Source: Rhizobium sp. FY34
GTDB taxonomy: Bacteria; Pseudomonadota; Alphaproteobacteria; Rhizobiales; Rhizobiaceae
DNA: 64,000 nt
Assembly: GCF_005222845.1 (NCBI RefSeq)
Contig: NZ_STFZ01000036.1
Coordinates: 105,908-169,907, forward strand
Direction: 5' to 3'
Shown here: piece by piece, positions 26,203 to 35,167 of the stretch
Layout: the number at the start of each line of letters is the position of its first letter
Numbering within the stretch: the first letter of the stretch is position 1
The notes under the pieces: generated by a model
Database searches by the model: none
Told to the model about the DNA's origin: nothing
What the model saw: only the letters and a program-made list of their open reading frames with translations
Position numbers and translations under genes: made by a program

Positions 26203-27378
26203 ATGACCCGCCCCTTCAAGGAAACGATTTTCACCCTGACCACCGGTCCGGTCAACTGTTATCCGGCCGTGCTTCAGGCGCTGGGGCGCCCGGTGCTTTA
26301 CGACTACGATCCCGGTTTTCTCAAAACCTATGCGCGTGTGGCCGAGAAGCTTATGGCAGCCATGCAGACCGCCAAGCCGCCGGTCATTTTGCAGGGCGAA
26401 CCGGTGCTGGGGCTTGAAGCCGCTGCCGCATCGGTCGTCTCGCCTGATGACGTCGTGCTCAATCTCGCCTCGGGCGTCTACGGCGACGGCTATCGCTACT
26501 GGTTGGAGCCGCGCTGCCGGGACTACCTGGAGATCCGCACGCCGTTCAACGAGGCTATCAATCCCGCTGACGTCGCAGCCATGCTGGAGCAGCGTCCGGA
26601 CATCACCGTGGTCGCGGTCTGTCACCACGATACGCCGTCCGGCACGATCAATCCGGTCGCCGAGATCGGCGCGCTGGTCGCCGCAACGAAAGCGGTTTTG
26701 ATCGTCGATGCGGTGTCGTCGTTTGGCGGCATGGAGATCCTGCCGAATGCGGCAAAGGCCGACATATTCGTGACGGGACCCAACAAATGCCTTGGCTGCC
26801 CTCCGGGATTGTCGTTTGTCGCCATCAGCGAAAAAGGTTGGGCCAAGATCAAGGCCAATCCGCGTGCGCCGAAGGGCTCCATCCTCAGCATTCTCGATTG
26901 GGAACATGCCTGGCGCCCGGACCAACCGTTCCCGTTCACGCCCTCGGTCGCGGAGATCAACGGGTTGGAGGCGGCCCTTGATCTCTACCTGGCGGAAGGT
27001 CCACAGGCGGTCTGGGAGCGGCATGCCCGAACGGCTGCCGCCTGCCGGGCCGGCATCAGGGCCATGGGCCTCATGCTCTGGGCGGCCAGCGAGGATATTG
27101 CCTCGCCAACGGCCACTGCCGTGGCGCTGCCGGCCGGCATCGATGAGACGCAATTGCGCCGAATCATGCACGATGATTACGGCGTGATGATTTCGTCCGG
27201 ACGGGGCGAAACGCTGAACAAGCTGGTTCGGATAGGCCACATGGGGCCGACGGCCCAGCCGATCTATGCCCTGACCGCCGTTGCCGCGCTGGGAGCGGCG
27301 CTCAACAAGCTGACCGCCGGCTGCTGCGACATCGGCGCGGGTGCGGCTGCGGTCATGGCGACCATCGATGCCGCCTGA
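26203..27378 (+). CDS. ppaT: Pyridoxamine-pyruvate transaminase (class V aminotransferase)
   Basis: A 391-residue fold-type I enzyme that converts pyridoxamine and pyruvate to pyridoxal and alanine without bound PLP. It matches the Mesorhizobium loti enzyme closely as I recall it (GPVNCYPAVL, GEPVLGLEAAAA, VCHHDTPSGTINP, TGPNKCLG, GHMGPTAQPIYA). Functional residues fall at a constant offset of two from the M. loti numbering: Lys195 (active site), Glu66, Tyr93, Arg334 and Arg343. Start at 26203 chosen for AAGGAGA nine bases upstream; the open frame extends 30 codons into the operator. Divergent from gntR and the GMC oxidase. Confidence 0.88.
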   Translation: MTRPFKETIFTLTTGPVNCYPAVLQALGRPVLYDYDPGFLKTYARVAEKLMAAMQTAKPPVILQGEPVLGLEAAAASVVSPDDVVLNLASGVYGDGYRYWLEPRCRDYLEIRTPFNEAINPADVAAMLEQRPDITVVAVCHHDTPSGTINPVAEIGALVAATKAVLIVDAVSSFGGMEILPNAAKADIFVTGPNKCLGCPPGLSFVAISEKGWAKIKANPRAPKGSILSILDWEHAWRPDQPFPFTPSVAEINGLEAALDLYLAEGPQAVWERHARTAAACRAGIRAMGLMLWAASEDIASPTATAVALPAGIDETQLRRIMHDDYGVMISSGRGETLNKLVRIGHMGPTAQPIYALTAVAALGAALNKLTAGCCDIGAGAAAVMATIDAA

Positions 27379-27387
27379 AGCGAGGCG

Positions 27388-27414
27388 GGCAGGCGAGCGG
27401 CGGTCCCGCCTGCC
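27388..27414. terminator. Bidirectional hairpin between convergent genes
   Basis: GGCAGGCG (27388-27395) pairs with CGCCTGCC (27407-27414) in the 46 bases between the transaminase stop and the convergent permease stop. The position suits a shared terminator for both transcripts. Confidence 0.55.
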
Positions 27415-27424
27415 GCCCAGTTGA

Positions 27425-28357
27425 TCAGCGGGCGCCGCGCACATAGGCGGCTCCGAGCGCGCTGGGAAGATTGGCTTTGCGCCCGAGAAAAACCAAAACC
27501 AGCATGACGGCGGCAAAGGGCAGCATCTGGATGACGTCGGTCGGAATATCGACACCCGCCACCTGCAGCGCCGTTGTCAGCGACAGGCAGGCGCCGAACA
27601 GGATGGCGCCGCCGAGGACCCAGATCGGCTGGCCACGCGCCAGCATAGCCAGCACGATGCCGATAAAACCCTGGCCGCTGGTCATGAAGGGCACGAAAAT
27701 GCCGGCCCCGACGATCGCCATGAAGGCGCCGCCGAGCCCGACTAGGCCGCCGGTGAGAAGGACTGCGCCTGAGCGGATCAGCATGACATTGACGCCGGCC
27801 GAATCGAGCGCTGCGGGCTTGTCGCCGGCGGCCTGCAGTGCGATGCCCCAGTATGTGCGGCGATAGAGATAGGCAAAGACGCCCACCAGGGCGAGCGAGA
27901 GATAGACGATCGGCTCGCGGGAAAAGAAAGCGGTTCCCAGAACCGGGATCTGCGACAGGCCGGGAATGGAAAAGACCATGGGGGCCGACAGCCGGGGATA
28001 GCTCTGGCTGAACTGCACATGGTGCAGCAGCGCGGTTGCCCCCTCGGCACCCAGTGTCAGGGCAATACCGATGACGATCTGGTTGAGGCCCAAGCGCACG
28101 CAGAGCAAAGCCATCAGCGCCGCGACGATCATGCCGCCGCCTATGCCGCCGAGAAAGCCGAGCAGGGCGGAGTCTGTCTTCCAGGCGATGAGGAATCCGA
28201 AATAGGCGCCGGACAGCATCATGCCTTCGATGCCGATATTCAGAACGCCGGCTTTTTCGGACAATTGCTCGCCAAGTCCTGCAAGCAGGAGGGGAATGCC
28301 GGCGGCAATGGCACCGACCAGCAGGGCCGTCATGAAGGCTTCGGTGAACAGCGACAT
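27425..28357 (-). CDS. BMP-type ABC transporter permease
   Basis: A 310-residue inner-membrane permease with about nine hydrophobic segments, of the branched-chain/nucleoside (BPD_transp_2) type. The segment ILNIGIEGMMLSGAYFGFLIA is the usual permease signature of this class (split here as LNIGIEGMML). Two bases separate it from the partner permease upstream. Forms the channel of the BmpA-dependent transporter. Confidence 0.9.
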   Translation of the reverse strand: MSLFTEAFMTALLVGAIAAGIPLLLAGLGEQLSEKAGVLNIGIEGMMLSGAYFGFLIAWKTDSALLGFLGGIGGGMIVAALMALLCVRLGLNQIVIGIALTLGAEGATALLHHVQFSQSYPRLSAPMVFSIPGLSQIPVLGTAFFSREPIVYLSLALVGVFAYLYRRTYWGIALQAAGDKPAALDSAGVNVMLIRSGAVLLTGGLVGLGGAFMAIVGAGIFVPFMTSGQGFIGIVLAMLARGQPIWVLGGAILFGACLSLTTALQVAGVDIPTDVIQMLPFAAVMLVLVFLGRKANLPSALGAAYVRGAR

Positions 28358-28359
28358 GA

Positions 28360-29469
28360 TCAGATCCCCTTGCGATCGCGGCGACGTTTATCCAGCATTT
28401 CAGTAATGCCGAGCAGGATGAGCAACACGGCCATGGTGACCAGCGTGAAGTAGTTGGGCACGCCCATGCGCCGGGCCGCGCTCTCGCTGCCGATGGACAG
28501 CATGGAGAAGAAGAAGACATAGGCGATGGTGGCAAAGCCATTGAACCGCGCGAGAAAGACCAGAGGAACGATGGTCAGCGAATAGGCCGGGTTCCAGTCG
28601 GCGCGCACATTGCCGTATTGGCCGAGGATTGCGGTGGCGCCCGACAGGCCCGACAGCCCGGCGGACATGGCGAAGACCGCAACCGTCAGCGCCGAGACGG
28701 GCAGTCCGGCATGGATCGCGGCGCGCGCATTGGCGCCGACGATCCGCAGCTTCAGCCCGAAGGAGGTGCGGGCCATGATGAAGTGGACAATCAGGATGGC
28801 GGCCAGTCCGATCAGCACGCCACTCGACACGGTCGTGTCGAACAGCCGCGGCAAACGATCTTCAACGGCAAGGGTGCGGGTTTGCGGCACGGTTGTTGCC
28901 GGATCGAGAAACAGCAGCTTCACCAGGACATTGGCAAACGATATGCCGAGAAAGGTCATCATCATTGTGGTGATGATTTCATTGACGCCCTGATAGGCGC
29001 GCAGCAGTGCCGGAACGATCGACCAGATCGCGCCAATGGTTGCGCCAATCGCCAGGCTTATGATCAGCATTGCCCAGACCGGCATGATCTGCACCAGCAG
29101 CGGCGCGGATGCTGCAACGAATACGGCGCCGAGCAGGAATTGCGCATCGCCCCCCAGATTCCAGATACCGGCGCGAAAGGCGACGATCAGGCTGGCGGCG
29201 ATCAGCAGCATGGGCCCCATGCCGGTCAGTGTCGCCTGCAGCCCGGTCGGGGAGAGCAGGCCGCGCTTGACGATATAGCCATAGTAGGCCAGCGGATCGA
29301 CGCCCATCAGAACGAGGATGAGACTGGCGATCAAAAGGGCCGCTATCAGCGGGCCCACCGACAGGAGCAGGGTCAGCAGGCGTTCCTTTGTCGCTTCGCC
29401 GCGGTCTTCGGCCCGCTTTGTCGTTGGAATCTCGCCGCTCTTGGCGGTGCTGGAGACACTTGCAGTCAT
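28360..29469 (-). CDS. BMP-type ABC transporter permease
   Basis: A 369-residue permease with a cytoplasmic N-terminal extension (about 35 polar residues) and about nine membrane segments; the conserved block WNLGGDAQFLLGAVF is seen near residue 115 and GVNEIITTMMM later. Its ATG overlaps the ATPase stop by four bases. It pairs with the other permease of this operon. Confidence 0.9.
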   Translation of the reverse strand: MTASVSSTAKSGEIPTTKRAEDRGEATKERLLTLLLSVGPLIAALLIASLILVLMGVDPLAYYGYIVKRGLLSPTGLQATLTGMGPMLLIAASLIVAFRAGIWNLGGDAQFLLGAVFVAASAPLLVQIMPVWAMLIISLAIGATIGAIWSIVPALLRAYQGVNEIITTMMMTFLGISFANVLVKLLFLDPATTVPQTRTLAVEDRLPRLFDTTVSSGVLIGLAAILIVHFIMARTSFGLKLRIVGANARAAIHAGLPVSALTVAVFAMSAGLSGLSGATAILGQYGNVRADWNPAYSLTIVPLVFLARFNGFATIAYVFFFSMLSIGSESAARRMGVPNYFTLVTMAVLLILLGITEMLDKRRRDRKGI

Positions 29470-31037
29470 TTGGCTACACCACTCATCATTTCTCCGATCC
29501 GCTGGCGCGCGGATTGGTCATTGTCAACGATGCCGACGATCCGTCCCTGCGACATCACGGCAATGCGGTTGGACAGTTCGATCAGTTCATCCAGTTCGGT
29601 TGAAAACACCAGGACCGCCTTGCCGCTGTCGGCGGCCTCGCGGATGCGCCGGCGCGAGGCCGCGATGTTCTGCAGATCCAGCCCATAGGTCGGCTTGGCG
29701 AAGATGACGGCGCGCGCTGAACCTGTCAGTTCGCGCGCCAGCAGCAGCTTCTGGATATTGCCGCCCGACAGCTTGCCGGCCGGGGTCTCGATGCTGGGCG
29801 TGCGGATGTCGAACTCGACCACCTGTCTGCGGGCGTTGGCGGCGATCAGGGCGGGGCTTTCGAGGCCGGAGCGCCAGAAAGGCGCATCGCCGATCTGTTT
29901 CAGCAGCAGATTGATGGAAACGGGAAAGGCGCCGACCGTGCCTTCGCCCAGCCGGTCGTCGGTCACGTAGCGCAGCCCGCGCTTGCGACGGTCGCCAACG
30001 GACATATCTTCAATCGGCAGGCCGTCGAGATAGATGCGGCCGTTGCGGACCGGTCTCTGGCCGGCAAGTGCTTCGGCGAGCTGTTTCTGGCCATTGCCGT
30101 CAATGCCCGCGACGCCGACAATCTCGCCGGCACGGATCTTCAGCTCCACGCCGGACACCGGCACGGCCGAATCGTCCACTTCGAGTGCCAAGATTTCGAG
30201 AACGGCCCCCCCCAGATCGGCGTTTTGTTGCGGCATGGCTTCAGCCGGCGCGGAGGGGGCGGCATCCTCGCTATGGCCAAACATCAGCCGGACGATTTCC
30301 TGGGTCACCCGTTCGGGGCCGAGCGATTTCAGCTGGTCTGGCGCGATGGCGCCGACTTTCTTGCCGAGCCGCAGAACGGAGATACGGTCGCCATAGGCCA
30401 CCGCCTCGTTCAGTTTGTGGGTGATAAAGATCACGGCCAGGCCTTGCGACACCAGTCGGCGCATCAGAAGGCCGAGCTTTTCCGCGTCCTTTGGAGTCAG
30501 CATAGCGGTGGCTTCGTCGAGAATAAGAAAACGGCTGCCGCGCATCAGCGCCCGCACGATTTCCGCCTGCTGCTGTTCGCCGAGCGACAGGCTGCTGGTG
30601 ACGGCCATTGGTGTCACATCGACGCCGATCGAACGGGCGGTTTCGCTCATACGGGCGGCAATGGCGGGCCGGTCGGGGTTCTGCCACCAACGGCCGCCAA
30701 GATTGACATTGTCGACCAGGGTCAGGCTGGGCACCAGCATGGAATGCTGAAACACCGTGCCGATGCCGACCGACAAGGCATGGTGCGGAGATTGAATGGC
30801 CTTGCGTGCGCCATCGATGTGAATTTCGCCGTCATCAGGCTGTTGCAGCCCCGAAAGCATGCTGACCAGCGTCGACTTGCCGGCGCCATTCTCGCCCAGA
30901 AGCACATGGACTTCGCCGGGGAAGAAATCGATAGACACGGTGTCGTTGGCGACGATGCCGGGAAAGCGTTTGGTGACGCCTTTCAGCGACACGATCGGCT
31001 GGCTCGGCATTAGAGCCGCTGCTTGGGTGGATGTCAT
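29466..31037 (-). CDS. BMP-type ABC transporter ATP-binding protein (two NBDs)
   Basis: A 523-residue sugar/nucleoside-type ATPase with two nucleotide-binding domains in one chain. The first has Walker A GENGAGKSTL, signature LSLGEQQQAEIVRAL and Walker B FLILDEATAML. The second has GIDGNGQKQLAEAL in place of a standard Walker A and LSGGNIQKLLLARELT, then AVIFAKPTYGLD where Asp-Glu is usual (Ala-Lys), so the second site is probably degenerate. I prefer the ATG at 31037; a GTG at 31061 is also in frame. Confidence 0.88.
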   Translation of the reverse strand: MTSTQAAALMPSQPIVSLKGVTKRFPGIVANDTVSIDFFPGEVHVLLGENGAGKSTLVSMLSGLQQPDDGEIHIDGARKAIQSPHHALSVGIGTVFQHSMLVPSLTLVDNVNLGGRWWQNPDRPAIAARMSETARSIGVDVTPMAVTSSLSLGEQQQAEIVRALMRGSRFLILDEATAMLTPKDAEKLGLLMRRLVSQGLAVIFITHKLNEAVAYGDRISVLRLGKKVGAIAPDQLKSLGPERVTQEIVRLMFGHSEDAAPSAPAEAMPQQNADLGGAVLEILALEVDDSAVPVSGVELKIRAGEIVGVAGIDGNGQKQLAEALAGQRPVRNGRIYLDGLPIEDMSVGDRRKRGLRYVTDDRLGEGTVGAFPVSINLLLKQIGDAPFWRSGLESPALIAANARRQVVEFDIRTPSIETPAGKLSGGNIQKLLLARELTGSARAVIFAKPTYGLDLQNIAASRRRIREAADSGKAVLVFSTELDELIELSNRIAVMSQGRIVGIVDNDQSARQRIGEMMSGVAK

Positions 31038-31070
31038 CGAACTACCGCCGTTGATCTGCACATCGTGGGA

Positions 31071-31099
31071 TCCGGAGGCGCGGGAGAGGCGCCCCCGGA
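31071..31099 (-). terminator. Attenuator-type hairpin after the BMP binding protein
   Basis: An 11-base stem with one mismatch (31071-31081 with 31089-31099) lies between the binding-protein stop and the ATPase start. Similar hairpins occupy the same place in the other two ABC operons of this window. Confidence 0.5.
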
Positions 31100-31107
31100 C
31101 CGTTCAT

Positions 31108-32133
31108 TCACTTGAGTTCGCTGACCAGGGCATGGACGGAGTCGGCGTCGAATTTCGGGGTCACCTTGATGTCGCCCTTGACGATCTGGTCGCGGATCGC
31201 CATCACCGATGTCCAGATATCGTCAGGGATCTGCGGTGTTTTCAGCAGCGAGACGGAATCGTTCTTGAGGGCGATGTCGTAGTTGCGCGAACCAAACTTG
31301 TCGGCCTTAATGTCTTCGATCATCGCCGTATAGATCGGCGTGAGGTTCCACAGAACAGAGCTCAGCAGATAGCCCTTGTCGATCGTGGACTTGTCGCCGA
31401 TCACGTCGATGAACAGCACTTTTCCCCCGTCGACGGCCTTGGTGGTTTCCACTGCCTGCAGCATGCCGAAGGACGAGCCATTGCCCTGGCCAAAGATGAT
31501 GTCGGCGCCGGATGCGATCAGCGATTCCGTGACGCGCTTGCCGCCGGCAGCATCGGAATAGGCAGCTGGTCCGATGACCGCATAACGGATGACCGTCGAC
31601 GCCTTTTCAGCCTTGACGCCTTCGGCAAAGGCTGCGGACTGGGAGTTCCACGACGGAGGCTCGCCCGACACAACAATGCCGACAGCGCCGGACCGTGACA
31701 TCTTGGCGGCAAGGCGACCTGCCAGATAAGCGCCTTCATGGCCGCTGGCCGTATAGTCCGCGACAGCGCCATTCTTGAGCGATGCCGGGCTGTCGACGAT
31801 TGCCACCTTGACGCCCAGTTCAGCGCCAATTTCGGGTGCTGCCGTGTTGTATCCGCTGGCATGGGCAATCAGCAGCGTGTTGCCGTCCTCGGCCAGTTCG
31901 CGCAGCGTCGGGCGCACATCGCCATAACCGAGGTTTTCAGCCGTGATCACTTCGACGCCCGTGGCCTTGCCGGCCGCCTTTGCGCCATCGACGCCCTGCT
32001 GGTTCCATCCAAAGTCGGTTCCCTGCTCCGGCGTCAGAATGGCGATAGACTTGATGTCCTGGCTAAGTGCACTTGTTGCCAAGAGCGCAAGCATAACGGA
32101 AGGCAGTATTGCGGTATATGCTTTTCTAAACAT
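31108..32133 (-). CDS. BMP-family ABC transporter substrate-binding protein
   Basis: A 341-residue periplasmic protein with a Sec signal peptide (cleavage near SALSQD) and a BMP/PBP1-like fold: SIAILTPEQGTDFGWNQQG at the mature N-terminus and a GADIIFGQGNG block. No lipobox. BMP proteins bind nucleosides or related heterocycles. Its place beside the B6-type genes suggests the ligand may be a pyridine such as pyridoxine, but this is inference. First gene of a four-gene transporter operon, divergent from the small exported protein at 32216. Confidence 0.9.
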   Translation of the reverse strand: MFRKAYTAILPSVMLALLATSALSQDIKSIAILTPEQGTDFGWNQQGVDGAKAAGKATGVEVITAENLGYGDVRPTLRELAEDGNTLLIAHASGYNTAAPEIGAELGVKVAIVDSPASLKNGAVADYTASGHEGAYLAGRLAAKMSRSGAVGIVVSGEPPSWNSQSAAFAEGVKAEKASTVIRYAVIGPAAYSDAAGGKRVTESLIASGADIIFGQGNGSSFGMLQAVETTKAVDGGKVLFIDVIGDKSTIDKGYLLSSVLWNLTPIYTAMIEDIKADKFGSRNYDIALKNDSVSLLKTPQIPDDIWTSVMAIRDQIVKGDIKVTPKFDADSVHALVSELK

Positions 32134-32215
32134 CTATGTTCCCTTTTTTATTTAGTTTATTTACATGAAAATATCTCGATGCTAGGCCTTGTCCAAATTA
32201 TAGAAGGAGCCTTCC

Positions 32216-32641
32216 ATGAGATATATTCCATTCACTGTCGCGGTCGTCGTTTCCTTGCAGGCGCAGTTGGCTCTCGCCACGCCACTGGAGCGCGGCGCCA
32301 ACGGTCTGTCGGAAATCAGCATCACGATGAAGAACGCCAGTGAAACACCGATCGCTTGTGGCGCAACGCTGGCCCATTGGTATTCCCAGCCGATCGGCAC
32401 AGTGCAGCCCGGCGCCGATCTGCGGGCCATCCTGTGGCAGAACCAGTCGACCGGAGCGGTCTATCTGCTCAATCAGCTTGAAGATCGCATGCCGGTCGAG
32501 CGACTTTGGTGCGGCGTCGCCGGAAAGTCCTGGCAAACGCGAAGCGAAATCACCTTTGAGCGGCGGGCCGGCGTCAGGGTCGAGGCGATCATGATGACCT
32601 GCATCTCCAAACCGCACGAACTTCTCTGCCGTCAGGACTGA
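32216..32641 (+). CDS. Small exported protein of unknown function
   Basis: A 141-residue protein with a signal peptide (hydrophobic residues 4-20, cleavage near ALATP). The mature part has four Cys residues spaced as if for two disulfides (IACGA, LWCGV, MTCIS, LLCRQ) and is rich in beta-type sequence. I do not recognise the family. GGAG nine bases before the ATG supports translation. It lies between the BMP transporter and the oxygenase operon, divergent from the binding-protein gene, so it could share the substrate-linked control. Confidence 0.65.
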   Translation: MRYIPFTVAVVVSLQAQLALATPLERGANGLSEISITMKNASETPIACGATLAHWYSQPIGTVQPGADLRAILWQNQSTGAVYLLNQLEDRMPVERLWCGVAGKSWQTRSEITFERRAGVRVEAIMMTCISKPHELLCRQD

Positions 32642-32820
32642 TGCACCTGCGGCGTGCCGCTTGCTGCTCAATTCATACGGGAGAGGTGTCATCGAAAACT
32701 CCGCTGTCTTGACGTCACGATCAATCGGTCTGCGGAAAGGACGTCAACCAGCAGCCGTTTTTGGTCGGATATCCTGTCTGACGGAGGACTATAATCAGGC
32801 TTTGAAAGCGGTCAACAAAT

Positions 32821-32846
32821 ATTCAACCAATATTTTTTGGTTGAAT
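32821..32846. promoter_or_regulatory. Perfect 10-base inverted repeat (operator candidate)
   Basis: ATTCAACCAA (32821-32830) and TTGGTTGAAT (32837-32846) form a perfect palindrome with a six-base AT spacer. It shares CAACCAAT with the sites at 26131 and 33021. It sits in the otherwise gene-free, AT-rich 32642-33185 interval ahead of the oxygenase operon. Confidence 0.6.
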
Positions 32847-33020
32847 TAATTCCGGTCGAAAATGGAAAAATATCCGGATAAAAAACAGGCAGAGAAGTTT
32901 GGCGTTCTGTGCCTGAATGGCGATGATATTGCACATATCGGTCGTATAATGACGAATTATGCGCATTACATTGGCGATATTTACTGAAACGCCCAATTAA
33001 CAGGCAGATCAAAAAAAGTT

Positions 33021-33055
33021 CCAACCAATAATTCTGGTTGATTTTAAATGGTTGG
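33021..33055. promoter_or_regulatory. CAACCA/TGGTTG repeats upstream of the oxygenase operon
   Basis: CAACCA (33022-33027) pairs with TGGTTG (33035-33040), and CCAACCA (33021-33027) also pairs with TGGTTGG (33049-33055). The first arm with its spacer, CAACCAATAATTC, is identical to 26131-26143. The sites lie about 130-165 bases before the HpaB-type start. Probably recognised by the same GntR regulator. Confidence 0.6.
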
Positions 33056-33185
33056 CAGCGTTACCTTGATTGCGTCGGCCCCCGATGGGCCGCCGAGCTA
33101 CACTGACGCACATGATGGGTTGTCGATCGTCTGACGAACACAATCTGAAACATGCCGTCCGACTTGAGGGGTTTAGGAGAAACCA

Positions 33186-34676
33186 ATGGTCAGCACACTG
33201 TCAGCCACCAAAACGAAACTCGTCACCCGCCTGAAGACAGGCGAAGAATTCAAGGCATCGCTTGATGATGGGCGGCAGCTCTGGGTCGGCGGCAAGCGCG
33301 TTGAAAAAGTCACCGACGAGCCGGCACTCAAAGCGGGCATCGATCTTCTCGCATCGATGTTCGATGACCAGTTCACGGACGAATATGCGGATGCCACCAC
33401 CTATGTCGAGCCGACGACCAATGAGATCGTCAGCCGTTCTTGGCAGGTGCCGCGGACCAAGGACGATCTTGAGGATCGCCGCAAGATGATCGAATATACC
33501 AGCCTGAAGACGGGCGGCACGTTCGGGCGTCCGCCGGATCTGGCGCCGGCTATCGCCGTTGGTCTGGCCGCCTATCTGCCGACCTTCAAGGCGAAGAAAT
33601 CGCTGATCGACGGCTGCAGCCCGGATTTTGCCGAAAACATCGAACGCTATATCGCGTTCGGCCGCGAAAACAACCTGACGGCGTCGGAAAGCCTGGCTGG
33701 TCCGCAGACCGACCGTTCCGATCCGAAGGCTGCCGAAGGTTCTCTGTTGCGGGTCAAGTCGGTCGAAAAAGGCGGCATCCGCATCTCCGGCGCCAAGACC
33801 GTCGGCTCCATCGCCGCGCAGGCCAATGAGATATTCTTCACCAATCTCGGCGGCATCCAGTCGACGCCGGCGGATGCCTGCATCTGGGGTTCGGTGCCGA
33901 TCAACACGCCGGGCATCAAGATGATATCGCGCGAAATGGTCTCGCAGCCCGGTTCGGATCCCTTCGATCATCCGATCGGCCATCGCGGCGAAGAAGCGGA
34001 CCAGTTCATCGTTTTCGACAATGTGTTCGTGCCCACCGACCGCATCTTTAATCTGGGCGATCCCTCGGCCATGCAATGGTATGGCCCGGTCTGCGTCTTT
34101 GCCCATTGGCACGTGCTGACGCGTCTTGCGGTCAAGGCGGAGTTGTTCGTCGGTGCCGGCCAGATGGTGATCGAGGTGCTCGGCACAGACAAGATCCCGG
34201 CCGTGCAGATGATGCTCGGCGAATTGATCGAATATGCCCAGACGCTGCGCGCCTTCATCTATGCCGCCGAAGCCAAGGCCAAGCCGACGGAAGCCGATGT
34301 CATGGCGCCGGATGTCGGCATGCTGACGGCGGGACGGCTTTACTCAATCCAGAACTATCCGCGTATCATCCACATCCTGCAGGAAATGTGCGGGCAGGGA
34401 CTGGTGATGCGGTTCGGCAAGGCGGCCTACGAGAACCCGGAGATCGGTCATCATCTCAAGGATCTGCTGCCGGGTCATGGCGTGTCGGCCATGCAGAAGG
34501 AGTTGTTGATGAACTTCATCTGGGACATGACCGCGAGCGCCCTTGCCGGCCGCGTTGCCCTGTTTGAAAACGTCAATGCCAGCCCGGCGCCGCGTCTGCG
34601 CGCCCGCCTGTTCGATGAAGTTAAGCGCGACGGCTATGTGGCGCAGGTCAAGAAACTGGCCGGCATGGACTGGTAA
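33186..34676 (+). CDS. FADH2-dependent monooxygenase, 4-hydroxyphenylacetate 3-hydroxylase (HpaB) family
   Basis: A 496-residue large component of a two-component flavin monooxygenase. The acyl-CoA dehydrogenase-like fold shows the family blocks RSWQVPRTKDDLEDRR near residue 85, DCSPDFAENI-like and GAKTVGSIAAQANE in the middle, and IGHRGEEADQFIVFDNVFVP. These enzymes hydroxylate phenols next to the OH using reduced FAD from a separate reductase, here probably the protein at 39024. In this operon the substrate is more likely a hydroxypyridine than a phenylacetate (inference). AGGAGA precedes the ATG. First gene of a seven-gene operon. Confidence 0.85.
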   Translation: MVSTLSATKTKLVTRLKTGEEFKASLDDGRQLWVGGKRVEKVTDEPALKAGIDLLASMFDDQFTDEYADATTYVEPTTNEIVSRSWQVPRTKDDLEDRRKMIEYTSLKTGGTFGRPPDLAPAIAVGLAAYLPTFKAKKSLIDGCSPDFAENIERYIAFGRENNLTASESLAGPQTDRSDPKAAEGSLLRVKSVEKGGIRISGAKTVGSIAAQANEIFFTNLGGIQSTPADACIWGSVPINTPGIKMISREMVSQPGSDPFDHPIGHRGEEADQFIVFDNVFVPTDRIFNLGDPSAMQWYGPVCVFAHWHVLTRLAVKAELFVGAGQMVIEVLGTDKIPAVQMMLGELIEYAQTLRAFIYAAEAKAKPTEADVMAPDVGMLTAGRLYSIQNYPRIIHILQEMCGQGLVMRFGKAAYENPEIGHHLKDLLPGHGVSAMQKELLMNFIWDMTASALAGRVALFENVNASPAPRLRARLFDEVKRDGYVAQVKKLAGMDW

Positions 34677-34689
34677 TCACTCACAGCAC

Positions 34690-34717
34690 GGACAAGGCGC
34701 GGCTTGGCGCCTTGTCC
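34690..34717 (+). terminator. Strong hairpin after the oxygenase gene
   Basis: A perfect 11-base stem (GGACAAGGCGC at 34690-34700 with GCGCCTTGTCC at 34707-34717) starts 13 bases after the stop. Inside the operon it could lower readthrough or stabilise the oxygenase message, giving more oxygenase than downstream enzymes. Confidence 0.6.
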
Positions 34718-34768
34718 CATCCTTTATCGCATTGGCAGCCGCAGGCCGGCTCGACCGAAAGATGCGCC

Positions 34769-35167
34769 ATGTTGTCTCACGATCAGCTTATCGACCAGTT
34801 CTATGATTGCTACAACCGCCACGATGCTGCGGCCGCCACAGCGCTCTATTCTGACGACGGACGGCATGTCGAAGTGGCAATGGGCAAGACCCGGATGGGC
34901 CGCGACGCGCTTCAGGCCGGCCTGCAGGGTTTTTTCCAGATGATGCCCGATGTTGCCTGGCGCGAGCGCGAGCGGATCCGTTCAGGCGATAGCATTGCCG
35001 TGATCTACACCATGGCGGGCCATGTGGCGTCGAGGCCGACAGCGGAGAATGCTGCGGCCAAGCCTGTGGACCTGCCGGGGCTGCATCTTTTCAAGATCTC
35101 CGATGGACAGCTCGTTGAAACACAGGATCTTTGGGACAAGGCCGACTTTCTGGCCCAGATTGCGTGA
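34769..35167 (+). CDS. SnoaL/NTF2-like family protein
   Basis: A 132-residue protein of the NTF2-like fold: LIDQFYDCYNRHDAAAATAL at the start, then a G(R)DAL segment and a beta-rich C-terminus ending LWDKADFLAQIA. Members act as small isomerases, hydrolases or ligand-binding proteins. The start at 34769 fits the family length; a frame from 34712 is longer without support. Its stop overlaps the amidase start (TGATG), so it belongs to the operon. Role unknown. Confidence 0.75.
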   Translation: MLSHDQLIDQFYDCYNRHDAAAATALYSDDGRHVEVAMGKTRMGRDALQAGLQGFFQMMPDVAWRERERIRSGDSIAVIYTMAGHVASRPTAENAAAKPVDLPGLHLFKISDGQLVETQDLWDKADFLAQIA

